Both the position numbers and the translations under genes were made by a program. Below, one piece after another: positions 7,281-12,935 of a DNA stretch of 12,935 nucleotides (positions within the stretch are counted from its first letter, which is position 1; each line of letters starts with the position of its first letter). Under the pieces are notes generated by a model. The model was not told the DNA's origin and did no database searches. It saw only the letters and a list, made by a program, of their open reading frames with translations. The DNA comes from Flavobacteriales bacterium (GTDB taxonomy: Bacteria > Bacteroidota > Bacteroidia > UBA10329), in contig DMRV01000260.1 of assembly GCA_003456455.1 (NCBI GenBank), positions 1 through 12,935 of the forward strand, given 5' to 3'.

Positions 7281-8278
7281 AAATTCAGGGGATTACCCAA
7301 CCAATCCAAACTCGAATGGCAAAAAATATTGTTCCTGTCCTTTTCAGGTAAATTCATGTCCTCAATGAATTTACCAATTTCCAAATCGCCAAGCGGGAAA
7401 GGGTAATCACTTCCCAAACATACTTTTTCTGAGCCAACTTTGTCTATTATGCATTTGAGTGCATCAGCATCATGCGTAATACAATCAACCCAAAATTTAC
7501 CTAAATAATCACGAGGGTTTACATCATTGTCAATGGCCACAAGGTCCGGGCGACAATTAAACCCGTGTTCAATTCGTCCAATTGTTGGGATGAATGAGCC
7601 TCCCGAGTGCGCAAAGCAAACTCGTAAATCTGGAAGTTTTTCGAAGATTCCGGCAAAAACCATGGAGCAAATAGCTCTTGAAGTTTCGGCTGGCATTCCT
7701 ACCAACCACGGCAGCCAGTATTTCTTCATCTGGTCCATTCCCATCATATTCCATGGATGAACGAAAACCGCCATTCCCAGGTCTTGGCAAGCCTCAAAAA
7801 TGGGATAGAACTCCGGCTCATCAAGATTCTTATCGTTGATGTTTGAGCCGATTTGAACGCCTGGAAATCCAAGCTCCTTGCATCGCTGCAATTCTTTTAT
7901 CGCCAAATCGGTGTCTTGCATCGGGAGTGTTCCCAATCCTACGTAGTTCTTTTTAAATGGCTCGATGGATTTAGCAATATCATCGTTCAGAAAACGGGCA
8001 ACTTCAGCACCATCTTCGGGCTTTGCCCAATACGAAAACAGCACGGGAATGGTGCAAACTACTTGCACTTGCGTGTTGAATTGCTCGTACTCGGCAATAC
8101 GCATTTCGGGGTTCCAGCAGTTTTCCGTAATCTTTCGGAAGAACCTTCGGCCTTGCATCATGTTTGCCATTCCTGGCTCCACGTGGTTGAGCATGATGAA
8201 ATCGCCATAGCCGAATTTTCGTGCGAAATCGGGCATCTCGCGCGGCATGATATGCGTATGCATGTCAATTTTAAGCAA
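7277..8278 (-). CDS. 2-amino-3-carboxymuconate-6-semialdehyde decarboxylase (ACMSD)
   Basis: This 333-residue amidohydrolase-fold decarboxylase matches, from memory, the human and Pseudomonas ACMSD sequences motif by motif: KIDMHTH with His7 and His9, FSYWAKPED, GLGTLPMQ, GFPGVQIG, VFVHPW with His174, KYWLPWLVGMPAET, CFAHSGG with His224, and LGSDYPFPLG with Asp291. His7, His9, His174 and Asp291 are the zinc ligands, and His224 activates water. Arg48 (in FFRK) and Arg235 (in IGRIEHG) correspond to the substrate-carboxylate arginines. The reaction removes CO2 from the ring-opened product of 3-hydroxyanthranilate, steering the kynurenine or nitrobenzoate pathway away from quinolinate. Its place between hemB (8-base overlap) and a glycan-cluster epimerase (4-base overlap) is unexpected, since no other kynurenine gene is in view. 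A related decarboxylase acting on another substrate cannot be excluded. Confidence 0.9.
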   Translation of the reverse strand: MLKIDMHTHIMPREMPDFARKFGYGDFIMLNHVEPGMANMMQGRRFFRKITENCWNPEMRIAEYEQFNTQVQVVCTIPVLFSYWAKPEDGAEVARFLNDDIAKSIEPFKKNYVGLGTLPMQDTDLAIKELQRCKELGFPGVQIGSNINDKNLDEPEFYPIFEACQDLGMAVFVHPWNMMGMDQMKKYWLPWLVGMPAETSRAICSMVFAGIFEKLPDLRVCFAHSGGSFIPTIGRIEHGFNCRPDLVAIDNDVNPRDYLGKFWVDCITHDADALKCIIDKVGSEKVCLGSDYPFPLGDLEIGKFIEDMNLPEKDRNNIFCHSSLDWLGNPLNL

Positions 8279-9254
8279 GCTTCCCGTCTTTCAGCATTTG
8301 TGCATATTCTTTGGCAAAGTAGGTAAGGATTGCCGAGGCGCCCGCCCTTTTAAAACTCAAAAGCATTTCGGGCATGGCTTTATCGTAATCTAACCAACCG
8401 TTTTGGGCAGCTGCTTTGAGCATGGCGTATTCTCCGCTCACGTTATAAGCAGCTATTGGTAATTCATGTTTTTCTTTCAGGAGATGGATGATGTCCAAAT
8501 ACAAAAGCGCTGGTTTTACCATCAGAAAATCTGCTCCCTCAGTCGCGTCCAATTCTGCTTCGCGAAGCGCTTCCCATTTATTAGCGGGGTCCATTTGGTA
8601 CGTTTTCTTGTCCCCTACTTTTGGAGCACTGCCTAGCGCATCTCGGAATGGACCATAGTAAGCACTGGCATATTTTGCCGTGTAACTCATAATCCCAACG
8701 TTTTCGAAATCCTCTTCATCCAGCTCCTCACGAATGTGCTGAATTCGTCCATCCATCATGTCCGATGGTCCAATAATGTCAACACCTGCCTCAGCCTGAG
8801 CCACTGCCATTCTTCCAAGAATGTCGAGCGACTCATCATTCAGAATTTTCCCGTCTTCAACCAACCCATCATGCCCGTCAGAACTGTAAGGATCCATCGC
8901 TACATCACTAATCAAACAGCTTTCAGGAAATTCCTTTTTCAGCTTCGCGATGATGCGTAAATAGAAGTTCTTCTCATCGTAACTGTAGGTGGCCGTTTTG
9001 TCTTTCAGGGAATCTTCAACGCCAGGAAACAGAACAAACGAGCGCAAACCCAAATTCATACTTTCCTCCACTTCTTTCAGAAGTTGATCCTCCGAAAAAC
9101 GAAAAATACCTGGCAACGAGCCTATCTCATCCTTCTTTCCCTTTCCATCCACCACAAAAAGCGGATAAATAAGATTGGAAAGGTCAAGGCGTGTTTCACG
9201 AACCATACTTCGGATGGTTTCTGTGGCACGATTTCTTCTAGGTCGTTCAAGCAT
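8271..9254 (-). CDS. hemB: Porphobilinogen synthase (delta-aminolevulinic acid dehydratase)
   Basis: This 327-residue enzyme is of usual length (about 323-330). It condenses two 5-aminolevulinate molecules to porphobilinogen, an early step of haem synthesis, in the cytoplasm. Visible are the family start RPRRNRATETIRSMVRET, the P-site Schiff-base Lys247 in MVKPALLYLD, the second catalytic Lys194 in SYTAKYASAYYGPFR, and the lid and active-site segments around DIIGPSDMMDGR. The metal site reads DVAMDPYSSDGHDG (117-130): the three zinc-binding cysteines of the E. coli and animal type are absent and Asp/Ala take their places, as in the magnesium-type enzymes of plants and Pseudomonas. It is the first gene of the long leftward operon, with a 66-base divergent gap to the ABC genes where its promoter should lie. 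I see no clear Bacteroidota-type promoter for it. Confidence 0.97.
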   Translation of the reverse strand: MLERPRRNRATETIRSMVRETRLDLSNLIYPLFVVDGKGKKDEIGSLPGIFRFSEDQLLKEVEESMNLGLRSFVLFPGVEDSLKDKTATYSYDEKNFYLRIIAKLKKEFPESCLISDVAMDPYSSDGHDGLVEDGKILNDESLDILGRMAVAQAEAGVDIIGPSDMMDGRIQHIREELDEEDFENVGIMSYTAKYASAYYGPFRDALGSAPKVGDKKTYQMDPANKWEALREAELDATEGADFLMVKPALLYLDIIHLLKEKHELPIAAYNVSGEYAMLKAAAQNGWLDYDKAMPEMLLSFKRAGASAILTYFAKEYAQMLKDGKLA

Positions 9255-9299
9255 GTTCTTAGAATGTCGGCTAAAAGTACGAACCTGCGATCAACACCT

Positions 9300-9307
9300 T
9301 AGTTTTG
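9300..9307 (+). promoter_or_regulatory. Possible Bacteroidota -7 element for the ABC operon
   Basis: TAGTTTTG matches the Bacteroidota -7 consensus TAnnTTTG in the 66-base gap between hemB and the divergent ABC ATPase gene. No TTTG -33 element is seen at the usual 19-base spacing, and the element lies only 13 bases before the ATG, so any 5' leader would be very short. This is a weak call. Confidence 0.3.
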
Positions 9308-9320
9308 CATCATTAAGAAA

Positions 9321-9947
9321 ATGCTGTCAACGTCCGCGCTTACTTTCTCTTACCCAAACGGAACGCCATTCGTGTTCCCAAACTTGAATGTGGCATCCAA
9401 CCAAGCGGTGCTCGTTCTTGGGAATTCTGGTAAAGGCAAAACCACGTTGCTCCATTTGCTTGCTGGATTGATGGATCCAACTGGTGGAACGATTGAATTG
9501 GACGGAACGGCATTGGCCACTTTGAAAGGTTCGGCAAGAGACCGTTTTCGAGGCAAAAACATTGGACTTGTTTTTCAGCAATCGCAATTTATTCGCTCCA
9601 TTAGTGTGTTGGAAAACCTCCGCTTGGCACGTTCGCTAGCAGGACTCAGTAAGGATGATGCTTTTGCAGAAAGGCTGCTTTCTGAACTCGGAATATCGGA
9701 ACGGAAAAATGCCAAACCCAACGAATTAAGCATTGGAGAGCGCCAACGGGCTGCTATTGCACGCGCATTAGTAACCAAACCGAAGATTGTTTTGGCAGAC
9801 GAGCCAACCTCCGCTTTGGATGATGAAAATTGCGAAGCCGTAGCTGCGCTTTTTGAACGGACAGTAACGGGTCACGGGGCGGCTTTAGTTATCGTGACGC
9901 ATGATCAACGATTGAAAAACCGCTTTAAAAAATCGGTGTCGCTATGA
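9321..9947 (+). CDS. ABC transporter ATP-binding protein (LolD/MacB-like)
   Basis: This 208-residue nucleotide-binding domain has all ABC motifs: Walker A GNSGKGKTT (34-42), Q-loop Gln86 in VFQQSQF, signature LSIGERQR (136-143, Ile in place of the first Gly of LSGGQ), Walker B IVLADEP with Glu161, D-loop SALD, and the switch His194 in IVTHD. The length and the FIRSISVLENL stretch after the Q-loop place it with the LolD/MacB/FtsE group, which works with FtsX-fold permeases and usually drives transport or mechanical work at the periplasmic face rather than classic import. Its ATGA overlap with the permease gene (9944-9947) shows they are partners. An ATG with an A-rich upstream AAGAAA and a family-like first strand support the start. 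Confidence 0.94.
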   Translation: MLSTSALTFSYPNGTPFVFPNLNVASNQAVLVLGNSGKGKTTLLHLLAGLMDPTGGTIELDGTALATLKGSARDRFRGKNIGLVFQQSQFIRSISVLENLRLARSLAGLSKDDAFAERLLSELGISERKNAKPNELSIGERQRAAIARALVTKPKIVLADEPTSALDDENCEAVAALFERTVTGHGAALVIVTHDQRLKNRFKKSVSL

Positions 9948-11146
9948 GGATGTTGCGGCTGGCATACGCTAACCTGAAGGAACATTTCCTTTCAACCATT
10001 CTCAGTGTGATGCTTTTAGGAATCGGTGTTGGGATGGTTTCGTTTATCGTGACGGTGAGCGAGCAACTCAACAATCGTTTCAACCGTGACATTCGCGGAA
10101 TTGACATGGTGGTTGGAGCGAAGGGAAGTCCGCTTCAGCTTATCCTATCTGCAGTTTATCAAATTGATAATCCCACGGGGAATATTCCGCTTGCGGAAGT
10201 GAACAAACTAAAGCGACATCCGCTCATTAAATATAGCATTCCGCTATCCTATGGCGATAGTTACCAAGGTTTTCGAATTGTTGGAACCGACTCGCTTTAT
10301 CTCACTCATTATCAGGCAGCTTTTGCCGAGGGCGAATTGTGGAAACACAGCATGGACGTAGTAATAGGAAGCTCCGTTGCCGAGAAATTGAACCTCAAAT
10401 TAGGCGCTCACTTTCATGGAAATCATGGATTTGACAAGGAAGGTCATGCACACGAAGAATCTCACTATAACGTTGTCGGTATTTTAATGCCAACAGGAAC
10501 TGTTGCCGATCGGCTCATTCTTACATCCACCGAAAGTGTTTGGGATATTCACAATCACGAAGAGTCGAAGCTCGAACACTACCATCAGTCAGAACAAGAA
10601 ACAGGCGAGATAACCGCGCTATTAGTCAAGTTTAAAAGTCCAATGGGGATCATGCAAATACCGCGTATGGTGAACGAAAAAACCTCGATGCAAGCCGCAC
10701 TTCCAGCCATCGAAATCAATCGTCTTTATTCGTTGATGGGTGTTGGATTTACCACATTACAAATCATTGGGATGGTGATTATGTGTATTGCTGCTTTGAG
10801 CGTTTTTATCTCATTGCTCAACTCATTAAAGGAGCGGAAATACGAATTGGCACTGATGCGGTCATTGGGCGCATCGCCATTCAAACTCTTCGGTCTTATT
10901 ATTCAAGAAAGTTTACTGCTTTGCCTGGCTGGCTACACGCTTGGCATCATCTTGGGAAGGGTTGGCATCATGCTACTTTCATCTTTAGGAGAAGATCAAT
11001 TTCAATTTTCAGTATCGCAAAGCGGCATTGCCGATATAGAACTTTGGCTATTGCCTCTTACGCTTTGTATTGGACTTGTTGCTGCACTTATTCCTGCCAT
11101 TCGTGCGTATCGTTCAGACATTTCAAGCATTCTCAGAAATGAATAA
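9944..11146 (+). CDS. ABC permease, FtsX/MacB fold, with His-rich periplasmic region
   Basis: The protein is 400 residues with four likely membrane helices, at about 15-38, 266-292, 314-345 and 366-390. This is the FtsX-like layout, with one large periplasmic domain between helices 1 and 2. The C-terminal ERKYELALMRSLGASPFKL coupling motif is typical of the family. The stretch DMVVGAKGSPLQLILSAVYQ (54-73) resembles, from memory, permeases found beside DUF3299 genes in gammaproteobacteria. Ten histidines lie in residues 156-214 (156, 158, 161, 168, 170, 174, 203, 205, 212, 214), suggesting metal binding. The gene overlaps the ATPase by four bases and the next gene by eight. The cargo is not known; zinc or another metal is an inference. 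LolC/E-type lipoprotein release and MacB-type efflux are alternatives, but the LolC/E helix pattern alone does not decide it. Confidence 0.9.
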   Translation: MRMLRLAYANLKEHFLSTILSVMLLGIGVGMVSFIVTVSEQLNNRFNRDIRGIDMVVGAKGSPLQLILSAVYQIDNPTGNIPLAEVNKLKRHPLIKYSIPLSYGDSYQGFRIVGTDSLYLTHYQAAFAEGELWKHSMDVVIGSSVAEKLNLKLGAHFHGNHGFDKEGHAHEESHYNVVGILMPTGTVADRLILTSTESVWDIHNHEESKLEHYHQSEQETGEITALLVKFKSPMGIMQIPRMVNEKTSMQAALPAIEINRLYSLMGVGFTTLQIIGMVIMCIAALSVFISLLNSLKERKYELALMRSLGASPFKLFGLIIQESLLLCLAGYTLGIILGRVGIMLLSSLGEDQFQFSVSQSGIADIELWLLPLTLCIGLVAALIPAIRAYRSDISSILRNE

Positions 11147-11585
11147 GCTCGCCACACTTTTCCTTTGCTCCTTTTTCCTTTTCACTTCTTTGGAGGGATT
11201 GGCACAGCACAAAAAAATTGACTGGGCTTTCCTTGCCAAGGTAGAATGGGGCGAAAAGTACTTTGAGGAGTATGACGAACTGGTTTATTACCCCAATTAC
11301 AGCAAAGAAGTTCTGGGATTGGATAGCACGCTGATTGAAATTGAAGGTTATGTGATTCCTGTAGATGTGGAGTCGGGATATTATGTGCTTTCGGCCAACC
11401 CGTTTGCGTCTTGTTTTTTCTGCGGAAATGCAGGTCCTGAAAGTGTAATGGAGCTACAATTTCCTGAATCAATGAACAACATTTTTAAAACAGACGAAAT
11501 TGTGACTTTCCGAGGAAGATTGAAACTGAACTGGGACGACCTTGAGCATTGTAATTACATTCTACAAAACGCTACTCCGAAATGA
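11139..11585 (+). CDS. Exported CxxC protein of the ABC operon, first paralogue
   Basis: The product is 148 residues from the ATG at 11139-11141. It begins with a signal peptide (MNKLATLFLCSFFLFTSLEG, cleavage likely after LAQ) and no lipobox, so it is probably periplasmic. The core reads IEGYVIPVDVESGYY, then SANPFASCFFCGNAGPESV with Cys92 and Cys95, then DEIVTFRGRLKLN; a third mature Cys lies at 138. The two Cys could bind metal or form a disulfide. Size, signal peptide and context resemble DUF3299-type proteins that accompany this permease family, but I cannot confirm this. The frame is open 23 codons further upstream inside the permease gene; the inner ATG is chosen because the signal peptide starts there. 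It overlaps the permease by eight bases and the next paralogue by four. Confidence 0.87.
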   Translation: MNKLATLFLCSFFLFTSLEGLAQHKKIDWAFLAKVEWGEKYFEEYDELVYYPNYSKEVLGLDSTLIEIEGYVIPVDVESGYYVLSANPFASCFFCGNAGPESVMELQFPESMNNIFKTDEIVTFRGRLKLNWDDLEHCNYILQNATPK

Positions 11586-12022
11586 TCCGACTTCTTTTCG
11601 CCTTATTCTTTACTCTTTCGGCTTCGGCTTCCGCGCAATCGCTGGTTAGTTGGGACACGTTCGCCCAAGTCACCTTTCACAAACAGTATTCGGAAACATT
11701 TGGGTTTGAAGTAAACGTGAAACCACCCGAATTTGCCCCAAAATTATTGGCTTACCAAGGAAAAGAGATTTTGGTGAAGGGCTACGTAATTCCTGTTGAT
11801 GTTGAACTAGGCATGTATATGGTTTCGGCCAACGCTTTTGCCAATTGCTTTTTCTGCGGAAACGCGGGTCCAGAAACGGTAGTAGAGATTTTTCCGTCTA
11901 GCAAACTTCCTCGTTTTAGCACAGATCAAATCGTGACCTTCAAAGGCATTCTGCAAATAAATAAGGAAGGCGAAATGAACACTGTGCCGTATCAGCTATT
12001 TCAGGCTAAAGTGGTAAAATAG
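11582..12022 (+). CDS. Exported CxxC protein of the ABC operon, second paralogue
   Basis: This is a 146-residue exported protein with a short signal peptide (MIRLLFALFFTLSASASAQ, cleavage likely after ASA). It is a tandem paralogue of the gene just upstream. Shared blocks are VKGYVIPVDVELGMY, SANAFANCFFCGNAGPETVVE with Cys89 and Cys92, and DQIVTFKGILQIN. It lacks the third, C-terminal Cys of its partner. Keeping two diverged copies side by side suggests a heterodimer or two successive steps rather than simple dosage (inference). ATGA at 11582-11585 couples it to the first copy. It is the last gene of the operon; a hairpin spans its stop codon. The function is unknown beyond a likely periplasmic role with the ABC transporter. 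Confidence 0.88.
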   Translation: MIRLLFALFFTLSASASAQSLVSWDTFAQVTFHKQYSETFGFEVNVKPPEFAPKLLAYQGKEILVKGYVIPVDVELGMYMVSANAFANCFFCGNAGPETVVEIFPSSKLPRFSTDQIVTFKGILQINKEGEMNTVPYQLFQAKVVK

Positions 12023-12036
12023 CTTTCGCTACTTTT
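12016..12036. terminator. Possible bidirectional terminator between convergent genes
   Basis: AAAATAGC (12016-12023), loop TTTC and GCTACTTTT (12028-12036) pair with one bulged C. A T-rich tract follows on the plus strand (to about 12044), and an A-rich tract lies on the left. Both flanking stop codons (TAG at 12020-12022 plus strand, TAG at 12029-12031 minus strand) lie inside the hairpin. The stem is short and AT-rich, so this is tentative. Confidence 0.35.
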
Positions 12037-12469
12037 CCTTTTTCTCTCCGCTGAAGATGTACTCCTCTTTAATCTTTCCTTTCTTAGAAACAGTGGCTTT
12101 TCCTTCAATTCGGCTTCCCATCACTTTTCCCTCCCACTTAAGAGATATTCCTTTCGGACTTCTGTTTATCGCCTGGAAGTGATAAACGGCATCATCCATT
12201 ATTTTCTCCACCTTCGATATGGCATAATCGCCCATCTGAAAGCTTCCTCGGTCTGGCGTACGCATTTGCCTAGTTGACATTCTATTATTCCTAAAGCTTA
12301 ACTCTTCCTCAAACGGCTCTTGTGTTTTCTTTTTATCAGATTGGTCGGACATAGTAACCACAAATTTGGCTCTGTCTAGCAGTTTGTCTTTAGGCCTTTT
12401 TTGTGCTTGAGCAGAAACCGCCAAAATTGACATAAGCACAACCACAGAAAATACACGCACAACCCTCAT
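12029..12469 (-). CDS. Exported protein of unknown function
   Basis: The protein is 146 residues with a clear signal peptide (MRVVRVFSVVVLMSILAVSA, cleavage likely after AQA, residue 22) and no lipobox, so it is periplasmic or secreted. The mature part is very basic and polar at both ends (QKRPKDKLLDRAKF; KKGKIKEEYIFSGEKKEK). Its central SRIEGKATVSKKGK and IKEEYIFSG read like beta strands of a small lipocalin or META-like barrel, which is only an impression. No Cys is present in the mature part and no family is recognised. Its ATG overlaps the stop of the coiled-coil gene upstream by four bases (ATGA, 12466-12469), so the two are one operon. It ends seven bases from the convergent ABC operon. 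It is considered real because of the signal peptide, overlap and coding-like composition. Confidence 0.78.
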   Translation of the reverse strand: MRVVRVFSVVVLMSILAVSAQAQKRPKDKLLDRAKFVVTMSDQSDKKKTQEPFEEELSFRNNRMSTRQMRTPDRGSFQMGDYAISKVEKIMDDAVYHFQAINRSPKGISLKWEGKVMGSRIEGKATVSKKGKIKEEYIFSGEKKEK

Positions 12470-12873
12470 CCGAAATTTCTTAAGTGCTCAATCTTATTAA
12501 ACAATTCGTTTTTCAGACCATTACCTGCCAATCTGAAATCGTGTATTTCCTCCAACATGTCTTTATGTTTAAAAGGCAGTTCTCGGTCTTTCAAAAGCAC
12601 GCGGTCTTCCGCCACTTTTTGTAAGTATTCTTCGTGCATTTTCAACCTGTTCCTCTGGTTTTCAACCCGATGTTGCATAAAAGAACTAAGCGTTTCTTTA
12701 AGCAGTTCAACATCACGTTTTTCGATAGCATCGTTTGCTTTCAGACCATAAATATCAACCATGCGTTGATAAAACTGTAGGTCAATGACCAACGAGTTAA
12801 GTTCAGACTGCCATTCGCGCGTTTCGCTGTAATTGCGCTGCGCCTCTTTTCTATCGTTCACCTCTACCGACAT
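12466..12873 (-). CDS. Coiled-coil cytoplasmic protein of unknown function
   Basis: This 135-residue protein is highly charged and predicted by eye to be almost all alpha-helix: heptad-like Leu/Val/Ile spacing runs from about residue 20 (WQSELNSLVIDLQFYQRMVD) to 130. It has no signal peptide, no membrane segment, and no catalytic motif I can name. Helical proteins like this often form oligomers or act as scaffolds; nothing more specific is supported. It is the first gene of a two-gene unit with the exported protein downstream. The ATG at 12871-12873 is used, but a GTG at codon 5 (12859-12861) is possible, because a promoter-like sequence lies unusually close to the ATG. Confidence 0.78.
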   Translation of the reverse strand: MSVEVNDRKEAQRNYSETREWQSELNSLVIDLQFYQRMVDIYGLKANDAIEKRDVELLKETLSSFMQHRVENQRNRLKMHEEYLQKVAEDRVLLKDRELPFKHKDMLEEIHDFRLAGNGLKNELFNKIEHLRNFG

Positions 12874-12877
12874 GAAC

Positions 12878-12885
12878 CAAATATA
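12878..12885 (-). promoter_or_regulatory. Possible Bacteroidota -7 element for the coiled-coil gene
   Basis: On the minus strand TATATTTG matches TAnnTTTG, with a TTTT 18 bases further upstream as a partial -33 element. It lies only four bases before the ATG, so transcription would start at or inside the start codon. Either the transcript is leaderless, translation starts at the GTG in codon 5, or the match is chance. Confidence 0.3.
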
Positions 12886-12888
12886 GCC

Positions 12889-12935
12889 ATGTTGAACGAA
12901 ACTAAAATCATAGGAACTTTCCCTTTGCTCCGTTG
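12889..12935 (+). CDS. Possible start of a divergent gene (cut by window edge)
   Basis: From an ATG at 12889-12891 the plus strand reads MLNETKIIGTFPLLR and stays open to the window end (15 codons). It would be divergent from the coiled-coil gene with only 15 bases between the starts. This is too short to recognise a family; it is listed only because the composition looks protein-like and nothing else occupies these bases. Confidence 0.3.
   Translation, partial: MLNETKIIGTFPLLR

Noticed and set aside
7853..8326. 157-codon plus-strand open frame opposite the ACMSD gene
   Set aside because: It is antisense to a clearly conserved enzyme, with Cys/His/Phe-rich composition typical of a shadow frame.
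9255..9320. Promoter for hemB in the divergent gap
   Set aside because: TACTTTTA on the minus strand is one base off the -7 consensus, but no -33 element is found at proper spacing.
11070..11138. 23-codon extension of the first CxxC protein
   Set aside because: It lies within the permease gene in another frame, and the inner ATG begins a proper signal peptide.

Overview
The window looks like chromosomal DNA from a Bacteroidota bacterium, most likely Flavobacteriales-like. This is inferred from several signs: moderate GC, weak or absent Shine-Dalgarno sequences, candidate promoters of the Bacteroidota type (TAnnTTTG), and a bacterial 2-amino-3-carboxymuconate semialdehyde decarboxylase (ACMSD) close to the animal enzyme. 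No mobile element, tRNA, rRNA or CRISPR array was seen.

From about 9254 leftwards to the window edge, every gene reads on the minus strand, mostly with overlapping or abutting ends, like one long operon. In order of transcription: hemB (porphobilinogen synthase); an ACMSD-type amidohydrolase; an NAD-dependent epimerase/dehydratase; an ATP-grasp ligase; a HAD-family hydrolase with an altered motif I; a polyprenyl-phosphate-type glycosyltransferase with two membrane segments; a PglD/NeuD-type sugar O/N-acetyltransferase; a small multi-pass membrane protein broken by a one-base frameshift in a T6 run; a WecE/RffA-type sugar 4-aminotransferase; a FdtB/QdtB/DesV-type sugar 3-aminotransferase; and the start of a second family 2 glycosyltransferase, cut by the window edge. 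The glycan part is best read as making and transferring one or two N-acetylated amino-dideoxy sugars for a cell-surface polysaccharide. The nucleotide-sugar source genes (rmlA/rmlB and a 3,4-ketoisomerase) are not in the window. HemB and ACMSD are housekeeping or catabolic by family, and their coupling to the glycan genes is odd.

From 9321 rightwards a second, plus-strand operon of four overlapping genes encodes an ABC ATPase, a FtsX/MacB-fold permease with a His-rich periplasmic region, and two tandem paralogous exported proteins sharing a CFFCGNAGPE motif. The layout recalls metal-linked (zinc) ABC systems known in gammaproteobacteria. The metal link is inference, and this is the best candidate here for an under-described system.

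Convergent to it, on the minus strand, are two small overlapping genes of unknown function: a coiled-coil cytoplasmic protein and an exported protein. The last 47 bases may hold the start of a divergent plus-strand gene.
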